Below are positions 7,079-15,634 of a stretch of 41,369 bases of DNA, piece by piece. Source of the DNA: an uncultured Acetatifactor sp. (lineage in GTDB: Bacteria > Bacillota > Clostridia > Lachnospirales > Lachnospiraceae); NCBI GenBank assembly GCA_934394815.1, contig CAKRRD010000026.1, positions 1-41,369 on the forward strand, given 5' to 3'. Below the pieces are notes generated by a model that was not told the origin of the DNA, did no database searches, and saw only the letters and a list, made by a program, of their open reading frames with translations. Both the position numbers and the translations under genes were made by a program. Each line of letters begins with the position of its first letter. Position 1 is the first letter of the stretch.

Positions 7079-8356
7079 ATGAAAAAGAAAGTCGTAAGTT
7101 TACTTGCAGCTATGGCTCTCGCAGTTACTGCTCTGGCAGGATGCGGATCCAATAACGCAGCTGCCACCGGCACAGATGCGGCAACTGTTGCAGCTACTAC
7201 TGAGGCAGCAGCTTCTACTACGGAAGCAGCAGCTGGCGAAGCTGTCAGCGGTGTAAAGGCAGGTTTTATTTTCCTGCATGATGAGAATTCCACTTATGAT
7301 CTGAACTTCCTGAACGCAGCAAAGGCAGCTTGCGAGAAGCTTGGCATTGAGTACATGACCAAGACCAACATTCCTGAAGGACAGGAAGCTTATGAAGCAG
7401 CCTGTGAGCTTGCTGATGCTGGCTGTAATTTCATTTTCGCAGACAGCTTTGGACATGAGGACTACATCATCGAGGCTGCTAAAGAATATCCTGATGTTCA
7501 GTTCAGCCATGCAACCGGTACCAAGGCTCATACAGAGGGTCTGGACAACTTCCATAATGCATTTGCATCCATCTATGATGGCCGTTACCTTGCAGGTATC
7601 GTTGCAGGTATGAAGCTGAATGAGATGATTGCTAACGGTGACATCACCGAGGATCAGGCAAAGATGGGCTATGTAGGTGCTTACACCTATGCAGAGGTTA
7701 TGTCCGGATATACTTCTTTCTTCCTGGGCGCCCGTTCCGTATGCCCCAGCGTTACCATGGATGTAACCTTTACCGGTTCCTGGTATGATGAAACTGCTGA
7801 GAAAGAAGCAGCAAATAAGCTGATTGAGAACGGCTGTGTACTGATCAGCCAGCATGCAGACTCCATGGGTGCTCCTACCGCATGTGAGACCGCAGGTGTT
7901 CCCAACGTATCTTACAACGGAAGCACGGAGGCAGCCTGCCCCAATACTTTCCTGGTATCTTCCAGAGTTAACTGGGAGCCTTATTTTGAGTATGCGATCA
8001 AATGTGTAGCAGACGGAACTCCTATCGATACCGACTGGTGCGGTACTCTGGAGACCGGCTCTGTAGAACTGAGCGATCTTGGTACTGCTGTAGCAGATGG
8101 TACTGCAGAAGCAGTAGAAGCTGCAAAGGCTGATCTGATCGCAGGCAAGACTCATGTATATGATATCACCACCTTTACTGTAGACGGCAAGACCCTGGAC
8201 AGCTATGAAGCTGATATCGATACCGATCCTGATTATACTCCTGACCATGAGGTAGTAAGTGACGGATACTTCCATGAGTCCGATGTTGCATTCCGTTCCG
8301 CTCCTTACTTCAATGTAAGAATTGATGGAATCAACCTGTTGGACGAGCAGTACTAA
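7079..8356 (+). CDS. BMP-family nucleoside ABC transporter substrate-binding lipoprotein
   Basis: This 425-residue exported lipoprotein has a type II signal peptide ending in LAGC, with the lipidated Cys at residue 22. A low-complexity Ala/Thr/Glu linker (about 26-55) follows, then the basic membrane protein fold: AGFIFLHDENSTYDLNF, GHEDYIIEAAKEYPDVQF, YLAGIVAGM and ENGCVLISQHADS. The family includes PnrA of Treponema and NupN of Bacillus, which bind purine nucleosides. I start at ATG 7079 because GGAGAA lies directly upstream and the signal peptide begins there; the frame is open further upstream but without a signal. The codon choice is strongly biased, as in highly expressed genes. It heads an operon with one ATPase and two permeases and follows xpt. 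Confidence 0.88.
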   Translation: MKKKVVSLLAAMALAVTALAGCGSNNAAATGTDAATVAATTEAAASTTEAAAGEAVSGVKAGFIFLHDENSTYDLNFLNAAKAACEKLGIEYMTKTNIPEGQEAYEAACELADAGCNFIFADSFGHEDYIIEAAKEYPDVQFSHATGTKAHTEGLDNFHNAFASIYDGRYLAGIVAGMKLNEMIANGDITEDQAKMGYVGAYTYAEVMSGYTSFFLGARSVCPSVTMDVTFTGSWYDETAEKEAANKLIENGCVLISQHADSMGAPTACETAGVPNVSYNGSTEAACPNTFLVSSRVNWEPYFEYAIKCVADGTPIDTDWCGTLETGSVELSDLGTAVADGTAEAVEAAKADLIAGKTHVYDITTFTVDGKTLDSYEADIDTDPDYTPDHEVVSDGYFHESDVAFRSAPYFNVRIDGINLLDEQY

Positions 8357-8370
8357 TTGGTAAAAAGCCT

Positions 8371-8406
8371 GGACGGCGCCGCGTTTATCGCCGCGCCGCC
8401 CTTTTT
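8371..8406 (+). terminator. Intercistronic GC-rich terminator after the lipoprotein gene
   Basis: A 13-base GC-rich arm (8371-8383) pairs with 8389-8401 across a TTTAT loop with two mismatches, and five T follow. A second hairpin (about 8406-8440, GATTC-CCG-GAATC core) follows. Partial termination here would give more binding protein than membrane subunits, a common design in ABC operons. Confidence 0.75.
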
Positions 8407-8497
8407 CTACCCTGTTGATTCCCGGAATCGACAGGATAGAAAAGGGGCCGCAGGCACAAAGTCTGCAGGTCGTGGATAAATTGGAAAGGTGACTAGG

Positions 8498-10042
8498 ATG
8501 GAAAAAGAGACAAAAGTAGCTGCGGTTTCGATGAAAAACATTACCAAGACTTTTGGATCCGTGATTGCCAATGATAAGGTAAATCTGGATATCTATAAGG
8601 GTGAGATATTATCACTGCTTGGAGAAAACGGCAGCGGTAAGACGACACTGATGAATATGCTCTCCGGTATTTATTTCCCGGATGAGGGACAGATCTTTAT
8701 TAACGGTAAGGAAGAGGTCATCAAATCCCCTAAGGATGCGTTACGACTGGGAATTGGTATGGTGCATCAGCATTTTAAGCTGATCGATGTACTTTCCGCT
8801 ACGGAGAATATCATCCTGGGTCTGGAGGGCAGGCTTAATATCAAGGAGGCTTCCCGGAAAATAGAGGAAATCTGTGACAAATACGGTTTTGAAGTGGATC
8901 CGAAGCAGAAAATCTATGATATGACGGTATCCCAGAAGCAGACCGTAGAGATTGTAAAGGTGCTGTATCGTGGTGCGGATATCCTGATCCTGGATGAGCC
9001 TACCGCCGTACTGACACCGCAGGAGACCGAGAAGCTTTTCAATGTTCTCCGGAAAATGAGAGATGACGGTAAAGCCATTGTTATCATTACCCATAAAATG
9101 CATGAAGTGGAATCTCTGTCTGACAGGGTGGCTGTGCTTCGTAACGGTCAGTATATTGGAAGCATGCTGACAAAGGATACCACCGTTACAGAAATGACCA
9201 ATATGATGGTGGGACATGCGGTTACTTTGAATATTGTCAGACCGGAACCTGTGAATCCGAAGCCCCGTATCGAAGTACAGGGACTGACTGTACGTAACGA
9301 AGAAGGTATCGTTAAGCTGAAGGATGTCTCCTTTACCGCCAACAGTGGTGAGATCCTGGGAATCGCCGGTATCTCCGGCTGTGGACAGAAGGAGCTTCTG
9401 GAAGCCATTGCAGGTCTGCAGGTAACAGAAGCCGGCACGATCAGCTATGTGGAAGATGATGGAAGCAAGGAAATGCTGATCGGCAAGGATCCGTTGAAGA
9501 TCGCAGAGATGGGTGTATCTCTTTCTTTTGTACCGGAGGATCGTCTCGGCATGGGTCTGGTAGGCAATATGGATCTGACCGATAATATGATGTTACGTTC
9601 CTTCCGACAGGGACATACACCGTTTACGAACCGAAAGCCTTCCAAACAGCTTGCAGCTGATGTGGTAGAGAATCTGGAGGTTGTAACTCCGGGTATTACC
9701 ACACCGGTGCGCCGACTGTCTGGTGGTAATGTACAGAAGGTTCTCGTGGGAAGAGAGATTGCATCCGCACCTACCGTATTGCTGACAGCTTATGCGGTGC
9801 GTGGATTGGATATCAATTCTTCCTATACCATATATGATCTGATCAATGAGCAGAAGAAAAAGGGCGTTGCCGTAATCTTCGTCGGTGAGGATCTGGATGT
9901 GCTGATGGAGCTGTCCGACCGTATCATGGTGCTGTGCGGCGGAGAAGTCAGCGGTATCCTCGATGCGAGAAAGACAGATAAAAATGAGGTCGGTATGCTG
10001 ATGACCAGAGTAGGAGGCAAAGAACATGAAGGAGAAGAATAA
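8498..10042 (+). CDS. Nucleoside ABC transporter ATP-binding protein (NupO-like)
   Basis: This 514-residue protein has two fused ATPase domains, as in the RbsA/NupO class. The N-terminal half has Walker A GENGSGKT (42-49), a signature region reading TVSQKQTVEI and Walker B LILDEPTAV. The C-terminal half has the expected degenerate P-loop GISGCGQKELLEA and signature LSGGNVQKV. Its second Walker B region reads LLTAYAVRGLD instead of the common AQPTRGLD, so site 2 is probably catalytically weak. I chose ATG 8498 because GGAAAGGTGA sits six bases upstream. The next permease gene overlaps it by 17 bases, so translation is coupled. Confidence 0.9.
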   Translation: MEKETKVAAVSMKNITKTFGSVIANDKVNLDIYKGEILSLLGENGSGKTTLMNMLSGIYFPDEGQIFINGKEEVIKSPKDALRLGIGMVHQHFKLIDVLSATENIILGLEGRLNIKEASRKIEEICDKYGFEVDPKQKIYDMTVSQKQTVEIVKVLYRGADILILDEPTAVLTPQETEKLFNVLRKMRDDGKAIVIITHKMHEVESLSDRVAVLRNGQYIGSMLTKDTTVTEMTNMMVGHAVTLNIVRPEPVNPKPRIEVQGLTVRNEEGIVKLKDVSFTANSGEILGIAGISGCGQKELLEAIAGLQVTEAGTISYVEDDGSKEMLIGKDPLKIAEMGVSLSFVPEDRLGMGLVGNMDLTDNMMLRSFRQGHTPFTNRKPSKQLAADVVENLEVVTPGITTPVRRLSGGNVQKVLVGREIASAPTVLLTAYAVRGLDINSSYTIYDLINEQKKKGVAVIFVGEDLDVLMELSDRIMVLCGGEVSGILDARKTDKNEVGMLMTRVGGKEHEGEE

Positions 10043-11129
10043 AGAGCCTTTGTTTCATATCGTAAAAAGAGATGCGCTTCCCTGGTACAAATCTCTGGGT
10101 ATCCGCTTTGTGGCGATCCTGCTGGCGTTAGTTCTGTGCGGTATTATTACGACGATCACCACGGGAATCAATCCTATACAGGTATATCAGTCGATTGTTC
10201 TGGGTGCTTTCGGCTCTGTCCGTAAGACCTGGGTCACTTTTCAGAATATCGCGATCCTGTTGCTGATCGCACTGGCGCTGACTCCGGCATTCAAGATGAA
10301 ATTCTGGAATATCGGCGGTGAGGGACAGGTATTGATCGGTGGTCTGGCCGCTGCGGCCTGCATGATCTGTCTGGGAGACAAGCTTCCGGGCGCAGTCGTG
10401 ATCCTGTGCATGATCGTGGCCAGCCTGGCGGCAGGAGCCTTCTGGGGCTTCATTCCTGCATTTTTCAAGGCAAAATGGAATACCAATGAGACGCTGTCCA
10501 CACTGATGATGAACTACATAGCGACCCAGCTGGTAGCATTCTATACTATCGTATGGGAGGTTCCCAAGGGATCCGGTAAGATCGGTATCATCAACCAGAA
10601 CACCAACGTGGGCTGGCTGCCTCAGATCTTCGGTTCCAAGTATCTGTTAAGCATCGTGGTGGCAGTTGTGATCACGATATTTATGTATGTGTATCTCAAC
10701 TACAGCAAGCAGGGATATGAGATCTCTGTTGTGGGTGAGAGTGAAAATACCGCGAAATACGTGGGCATCAAGGTGGAAAAGGTAATTATCCGTACCATGC
10801 TTCTGTCCGGTGCGCTGTGCGGACTGGTAGGTCTGCTTCTGGTAGGTGGTATCAATCATACCATCACAACTACTATTGCGGGAGGACAGGGCTTTACCGC
10901 GGTACTGGTGTCCTGGATGTCCAAGTTCAATCCGCTGACTATGGTATTTTCCAGCTTTCTGATCATTTTCATGGATCGTGGTGCCAGTGAGATTTCGACC
11001 AATTTCGGACTGAATCATTCCTACTCCGATATTCTGACGGGTATTATCCTGTTCTTTATCATCGGCTGTGAGTTCTTCATTACCTATCGCCTGCAGTTTC
11101 GTAAAAAGGCAGAAAAGGAGGAACAGTAA
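10026..11129 (+). CDS. Nucleoside ABC transporter permease (NupP-like)
   Basis: This 367-residue inner-membrane permease belongs to the BPD_transp_2 family of sugar and nucleoside importers. Its hydrophobic segments include FVAILLALVLCGIITTI, IAILLLIALALTP and IVVAVVITIFMYVYL. The conserved family features GGEGQVLIGGLAAA and TLMMNYIATQLVAF are present, and a cytoplasmic EISVVGESENTAKYVGI loop contacts the ATPase. It overlaps the ATPase gene by 17 bases and is followed after two bases by the second permease. Substrate follows from the BMP lipoprotein and the xpt context, probably a purine nucleoside. Confidence 0.88.
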   Translation: MKEKNKEPLFHIVKRDALPWYKSLGIRFVAILLALVLCGIITTITTGINPIQVYQSIVLGAFGSVRKTWVTFQNIAILLLIALALTPAFKMKFWNIGGEGQVLIGGLAAAACMICLGDKLPGAVVILCMIVASLAAGAFWGFIPAFFKAKWNTNETLSTLMMNYIATQLVAFYTIVWEVPKGSGKIGIINQNTNVGWLPQIFGSKYLLSIVVAVVITIFMYVYLNYSKQGYEISVVGESENTAKYVGIKVEKVIIRTMLLSGALCGLVGLLLVGGINHTITTTIAGGQGFTAVLVSWMSKFNPLTMVFSSFLIIFMDRGASEISTNFGLNHSYSDILTGIILFFIIGCEFFITYRLQFRKKAEKEEQ

Positions 11130-11131
11130 TC

Positions 11132-12133
11132 ATGTGGACATTTTTACTTGCATTTATTCCGAGAGCAATCGTACAGGGAATTCCTCTGTTATACGGAAGC
11201 ACCGGTGAGATCATCACGGAGAAATCCGGTAACCTGAATCTGGGAATCCCCGGCGTTATGTACGTGGGAGGTATCTGCGGTGTCATCGGTTCCTTCTTCT
11301 ATGAGAGATCGGCCGGCGGCGCAGCGAATATGAACGGTTTTCTGGCTATTGCGATCCCACTGTTCTGCTGCTTGCTGGGTTCCCTGCTGATGGGACTGCT
11401 GTATTGCTTTCTGACGGTTACCCTGCGGGCGAACCAGAATGTGACCGGTCTGGCCATGACCACCTTCGGTGTCGGCTTCGGTAACTTCTTCGGCGGCTCC
11501 CTGATCAAGCTGGTAAACAGTGATGTGCCTTCCATCGCACTGTCCGCCACCAGCAGTTATTTTAGTAAGTCGCTTCCCTTTGCGGCGAAGCTTGGATGGT
11601 TTGGCAAGCTGTTTTTATCCTATGGATTCCTGGCTTATCTGGCAGTGATCATTGCGTTTGCGGCATCTTATGTCCTGAGCCATACCAGAACCGGTCTGCA
11701 TTTAAGAGCGGTCGGTGAGGGCCCCAATACCGCAGATGCGGCCGGTATCAATGTATCCCGGTACAAATACATCGCTACCTGCGTGGGATGTATGATCGCA
11801 GGTCTGGGTGGTCTGTATTATGTAATGGACTATGCCTGTGGTGTCTGGTCTAACGATGCGTTCGGTGACAGAGGCTGGCTTGCCATCGCACTGGTCATTT
11901 TCACCATCTGGAGACCGAATATCAGTGTATTTGCTTCCTTCCTGTTCGGCGGACTTTACATCCTGTATTTGTATCTGCCCACCGGTATTGAGCATATGGA
12001 GTATCAGGAACTGTATAAGATGATCCCTTATGTTGTGACCTTACTGGTACTGGTCATCATCAGCATGCGGAGCAAGAGAGAGAATCAGCCCCCTGCAAGT
12101 CTGGGACTGGCGTACTTCAGAGAAGAGAGATAA
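11132..12133 (+). CDS. Nucleoside ABC transporter permease (NupQ-like)
   Basis: The second permease of the importer has 333 residues. The family hallmark GEIITEKSGNLNLGIPGVMY near residues 25-45 marks the NupQ/YufQ branch. Further hydrophobic segments and the LRAVGEGPNTADAAGI coupling loop match the first permease. It completes a canonical lipoprotein-ATPase-permease-permease set and is followed by a strong terminator, so the operon ends here. AAGGAGGAACAG lies directly upstream of the ATG. Confidence 0.88.
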   Translation: MWTFLLAFIPRAIVQGIPLLYGSTGEIITEKSGNLNLGIPGVMYVGGICGVIGSFFYERSAGGAANMNGFLAIAIPLFCCLLGSLLMGLLYCFLTVTLRANQNVTGLAMTTFGVGFGNFFGGSLIKLVNSDVPSIALSATSSYFSKSLPFAAKLGWFGKLFLSYGFLAYLAVIIAFAASYVLSHTRTGLHLRAVGEGPNTADAAGINVSRYKYIATCVGCMIAGLGGLYYVMDYACGVWSNDAFGDRGWLAIALVIFTIWRPNISVFASFLFGGLYILYLYLPTGIEHMEYQELYKMIPYVVTLLVLVIISMRSKRENQPPASLGLAYFREER

Positions 12134-12151
12134 CCGGAAAGCTGGTATGGA

Positions 12152-12198
12152 AAATACCGCCCGAAAAGCCACTAAGGTAATTCGGGCGGTATTTTTTT
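12152..12198 (+). terminator. Intrinsic terminator of the nucleoside transporter operon
   Basis: ATACCGCCCGAA (12154-12165) pairs perfectly with TTCGGGCGGTAT (12181-12192) and is followed by T residues to 12198. The AT-rich stretch from 12199 to 12366 shows nothing else I can support. Confidence 0.92.
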
Positions 12199-12366
12199 AA
12201 CGTTTCTGGGAGAGAGAACGATGATGAGCGTAATAGTTTAACGCACATTTTGAACACTAAATATAGTTAATGAAATATCAATAAGTAAAATATAGACAGA
12301 AAATTCATATAAAATAAGAAAAAATTATAAAAACATAACAGAAAAACAGGAAATGAGAAAAAAGTA

Positions 12367-12395
12367 TTGACAAGACAGTCCATATTCCGTAATAT
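12367..12395 (+). promoter_or_regulatory. Sigma-A promoter of the Liv/aminotransferase operon
   Basis: Consensus TTGACA (12367-12372), a 17-base spacer and TATAAT-like TAATAT (12390-12395). Predicted start near 12402, leaving a leader of about 120 bases that contains an operator-like palindrome and a terminator hairpin. Confidence 0.75.
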
Positions 12396-12421
12396 ATATC
12401 TAACACAACAAGTGGTACAAC

Positions 12422-12432
12422 TGGTATGACCA
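12422..12432 (+). promoter_or_regulatory. FadR/PdhR-type GntR operator candidate
   Basis: TGGTATGACCA is an inverted repeat (TGGT-ATG-ACCA) matching the core of operators used by the FadR/PdhR subfamily of GntR regulators (TGGTNNNACCA). A wider repeat GTGGT...ACCAC (12412-12433) encloses it. It sits about 20 bases downstream of the predicted start, a roadblock position. The operon encodes a FadR-type regulator at 21213-21860, its likely ligand-responsive repressor. Confidence 0.55.
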
Positions 12433-12454
12433 CATAAGGAAACAGCTTGCAAAG

Positions 12455-12485
12455 GCGCATTGAAATGGTTCAATGTGCTTTTTTT
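12455..12485 (+). terminator. Leader terminator ahead of the Liv operon
   Basis: GCGCATTGAA (12455-12464) pairs over ten positions with TTCAATGTGC (12469-12478), with a tetraloop ATGG and seven T afterwards. It stands between the promoter and the first gene (12525), so transcription of the operon must pass it. No riboswitch or T-box motif is evident upstream. Confidence 0.7.
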
Positions 12486-12524
12486 GTACCGCAAAATAAG
12501 GCGATGTGAGAAGGAGGAAATGTT

Positions 12525-13655
12525 ATGAGAAAGTGGATGAACAACAGAGTGACAGCAGGTGTAATGGCAGCAGTGTTGGCCGCAACGATGTTAACGGGAT
12601 GTGGAAGCAAGAGTTCCGATACTATTAAGATTGGAACCTCCTTTCCGATGACGGGAAGCTGTGCAGCAGATGGTTTATTGATTCTGGATGCCATTGATCT
12701 TGCTGTGGAGGAAGTAAATGCAGCAGGCGGAATTAATGGAAAAACAGTAGAAATAGTAAAAGAGGATGATGAAGCAAATCCTACTTCGGCAGCATCTATT
12801 GCCAATAAGTTTGCAGAAGATAAGGGTATTGTCGGTGTACTTTCCTCGTATAACAGTTCCTGTATGTTTGCACAGGTAGACACATTAGAGGAGGCAAAGC
12901 TTCCGGCAATCAGTCCGGTTAGTACGAACCCCGGATTTACAGGAATTAGTGATTATTTCTATCGTACTTCTACCAGTGATGCAGTTGTTGGTGAGGAAAG
13001 CGCATTATTCTCCAAAGATCTGGGAATGACCTCTGTGGCGGTTCTTTATGAAAACGACGATTATGGTCTTGGTATTGCAGAAGAATATATGGCTACCTGT
13101 GAAGAAATTGGTCTGGAAATTGCTACGGTACAGACTTATGTATACGGGGAAACGGTGGATTACAGTACCATTCTTACAGCCTGCGCGGATGCCGGAGCAG
13201 ATGGCATTTTTATCGCCGGTGTTACAACGGAGGCCGGACTGATTTGTGAACAGAAGGATGATTACGGTTGTGGCGACATGATTGTAGTAGGTGCAAATGG
13301 TCTGTATTCCCCCGCATTTCTGGAGTATGGCAGTGCAGTAGATGGTGTTTATCTTTTAGGTGAATTCAGTACGGAAAGTGAAAAAGAATCCACACAGGAA
13401 TTTGTAAAGGCATTCCGTGAAAAATATGACGAGGATCCCAGTAACTGGGCAGCACTTGCATATGATGCGGCGATGGTAATGATGGAAGCCATGAAATCTA
13501 TTGACGGTGACGTTACCAGAGAAGCTTTGAACGAAGCAATCTCCAACATTGAATACGATGGTGCGGCCGGTACCTATAAATTCGAGAATTGTGATTGTGA
13601 AATCAAGAATGAATTACGGTTTGTCATTGAGAATGGCAAGTTCACACTTTACTAA
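12525..13655 (+). CDS. Leucine/amide-type ABC substrate-binding lipoprotein (LivJ family)
   Basis: This 376-residue exported lipoprotein has a signal peptide ending LTGC, with the lipidated Cys at residue 26. The type I periplasmic fold then starts with IKIGTSFPMTGSCAADG. AVEEVNAAGGINGKTVEIV, GVLSSYNSSCMFAQV and YENDDYGLGIAEEY are typical LivJ-family landmarks. Members bind branched-chain amino acids but also amides, urea and other small amino compounds, so the ligand cannot be read from the family. The downstream aminotransferase and dehydrogenases suggest an amino acid or omega-amino acid. AAGGAGG precedes the ATG by seven bases. Confidence 0.88.
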   Translation: MRKWMNNRVTAGVMAAVLAATMLTGCGSKSSDTIKIGTSFPMTGSCAADGLLILDAIDLAVEEVNAAGGINGKTVEIVKEDDEANPTSAASIANKFAEDKGIVGVLSSYNSSCMFAQVDTLEEAKLPAISPVSTNPGFTGISDYFYRTSTSDAVVGEESALFSKDLGMTSVAVLYENDDYGLGIAEEYMATCEEIGLEIATVQTYVYGETVDYSTILTACADAGADGIFIAGVTTEAGLICEQKDDYGCGDMIVVGANGLYSPAFLEYGSAVDGVYLLGEFSTESEKESTQEFVKAFREKYDEDPSNWAALAYDAAMVMMEAMKSIDGDVTREALNEAISNIEYDGAAGTYKFENCDCEIKNELRFVIENGKFTLY

Positions 13656-13722
13656 TCAAACCAGGACTGCGGAGATCCGGATCAAGGGATCTCCGCTATA
13701 AGAAAAATAAGGAGGATTGCAT

Positions 13723-14595
13723 ATGTTTCTCCAACATTTGTTAAACGGAATCATCATAGGCGGAATCTATGCAATGATGGCTTTAGGATATTCCATGGTA
13801 TATGGAGTATTGCAGATTGTAAACTGGGCACATGCAGATGTGCTGATGTTTGGAACATTCATAGGTATGATCCTCTCTACGGTTGTAGGAATGCCGGTGA
13901 TTGCCATGGTATTGTGTGCGGCATTTTTCACGGCGGCTTTGGGAATGGCAGTAGAAAGACTTGCGTACCGCCCCATCAAGTCCGAAAATCGAAAAATGGC
14001 AGTTCTGGTAAGCGCGCTGGGAGTATCTACTTTTCTGCAGAATCTGGCACAATTAATATTCGGAAGTACGACACAGCCGTTTCCTACCATTCAGAAGGTC
14101 AGTTACAAAGCAGGGGATGTTACGATTTCCAATATGCAGATTATTATTCTGATAGTAACTGCGTTTATGATGCTGGTGCTGTACATAGTGGTCTATAAGA
14201 CGAAACTGGGTGTAGCCATGAGGGCATGTTCCATGAACATTGATAATGCCAGGCTTATGGGAATCAATACAAATAAGATCATTTCTCTCACATTTGGTAT
14301 TGGTGCTTTTATGGCTGGTATCGCAGGAGTATGTGTAGGAACCTATTACAGCGCTGTGTATCCGACCATGGGATATCTGTTGGGAATGAAAGCTTTCGCG
14401 GCAGCAATTCTGGGAGGAATCGGATCGATTCCGGGAGCTATGATCGGAGGTTTCGTAATAGGAATTATTGAAAGCCTGGGTGCAGGTTATCTCTCTTCCG
14501 GGTACCGGGATGCTTATTCCTTTATCGTTATGATTTTGATCCTTGTGCTGAGACCCTCCGGAATCATGGGTAAAAAGAGAATCAACAAAGTATAG
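13723..14595 (+). CDS. livH: Branched-chain amino acid-type ABC permease LivH
   Basis: This 290-residue permease of the LivH class has about eight membrane segments. The characteristic N-terminus LLNGIIIGGIYAMMALG is followed by MVYGVLQIVNWAHAD, where family members carry an NFAHG-like motif. The C-terminal GMKAFAAAILGGIGSIPGA is the conserved coupling region. ATG 13723 is chosen because GGAGG (13711-13715) lies seven bases upstream. It is the first of two permeases in the Liv-type importer and is separated from the binding-protein gene by about 65 bases. Confidence 0.92.
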   Translation: MFLQHLLNGIIIGGIYAMMALGYSMVYGVLQIVNWAHADVLMFGTFIGMILSTVVGMPVIAMVLCAAFFTAALGMAVERLAYRPIKSENRKMAVLVSALGVSTFLQNLAQLIFGSTTQPFPTIQKVSYKAGDVTISNMQIIILIVTAFMMLVLYIVVYKTKLGVAMRACSMNIDNARLMGINTNKIISLTFGIGAFMAGIAGVCVGTYYSAVYPTMGYLLGMKAFAAAILGGIGSIPGAMIGGFVIGIIESLGAGYLSSGYRDAYSFIVMILILVLRPSGIMGKKRINKV

Positions 14596-14606
14596 GAGGT
14601 GTGAGG

Positions 14607-15629
14607 ATGAGCAAGATGAAGGAAACATGGAAGAAAATAACGGAGTTTCGACCGACAGACAAACAGAAAAAAATAGCGCTTGTGGCAGTGATTTTGTTGA
14701 CCCTTGCTTTGCCTCATGTTGTTTCCAGCAGTTATGTAATGCATATTCTGATCCTTTGTTGTCTCTACAGCTGCATTACATTAAGTTTGAACCTGATTAT
14801 CGGATGGTCGGGACAGTTTTCTCTGGGGCATGTCTGTTTTTATGGTATGGGTGCTTATGTAACGGCGTTGCTTATGATGAATTTTAAAATAAATTATTTT
14901 CTGGCAACACTGATCGCGGTTGCGGTAACTGTTTTCCTGAGTCTGATCCTGTGTTACCCGACATTAAAACTGCGTGGAGACTATCTTGCAGTGGTAACAC
15001 TTGGATTTGGAGAGGTATTTCGACTTTTTCTTACGAATGCAGTAGATATTACCAAAGGGCCTGCAGGAATTCCGGGAATACCGGATCCGACTGTTTTTGG
15101 TTTTACGATCAAGGGAAAAACGGCATATTTCTATTTTGCAGTAATTTTGGTGGTATTGTTTGTAATTGCCATGAAACGAATCAATAATTCCGGTTTTGGA
15201 ATGGCGTTGATCATGGTAAATGAAGACGACATTGCAGCAACTTTTATAGGACTGAATGTAAAGAAATATAAATTGATGTCTTTTGCCATTGGCTGTGGTA
15301 TGGCCGGTCTTATGGGAAGCTTTTACGCGGTGTATATGGGAATGATCTCGCCAACCACTTTTTCCTATTCGGAGTCGGTAAAACTGGTGTCCATGGTAGT
15401 TTTGGGCGGTGTGGGAAGTATTGAAGGATCTGTTCTCGGTGCTTTTCTGCTGGCGGCCCTGCCCGAAGTATTAAGAGCATTTTCCGATTACCGGATGGTA
15501 ATTTACGGTGCAGCAATGGTGCTCATGATGATTTTCAAACCGGAAGGTCTGTGGAGCAGAAAAAAGAGAATTCTTAATGAATATAAGATAAAGGCAATGA
15601 AGCAGACAGGGAAAGCAAGTAAGGAGTGA
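14607..15629 (+). CDS. livM: Branched-chain amino acid-type ABC permease LivM
   Basis: This 340-residue permease of the LivM class carries the typical SLNLIIGWSGQFSLGHVCFY and LRGDYLAVVTLGFGEVFRL segments, then PAGIPGIP and a C-terminal MVVLGGVGSIEGSVLGA coupling stretch. ATG 14607 is preferred over GTG 14601 because AGGAGGTG (14594-14601) is properly spaced for it. The stop codon overlaps the ribosome-site region of livG, showing tight operon packing. Confidence 0.92.
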   Translation: MSKMKETWKKITEFRPTDKQKKIALVAVILLTLALPHVVSSSYVMHILILCCLYSCITLSLNLIIGWSGQFSLGHVCFYGMGAYVTALLMMNFKINYFLATLIAVAVTVFLSLILCYPTLKLRGDYLAVVTLGFGEVFRLFLTNAVDITKGPAGIPGIPDPTVFGFTIKGKTAYFYFAVILVVLFVIAMKRINNSGFGMALIMVNEDDIAATFIGLNVKKYKLMSFAIGCGMAGLMGSFYAVYMGMISPTTFSYSESVKLVSMVVLGGVGSIEGSVLGAFLLAALPEVLRAFSDYRMVIYGAAMVLMMIFKPEGLWSRKKRILNEYKIKAMKQTGKASKE

Positions 15630-15634
15630 CGACA

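Noticed and set aside
7100..8275. 391-codon open frame antisense to the BMP lipoprotein gene
   Set aside because: It mirrors the strongly biased codons of the real gene, has no ribosome site and a Cys/Ser-rich composition typical of antisense shadows.
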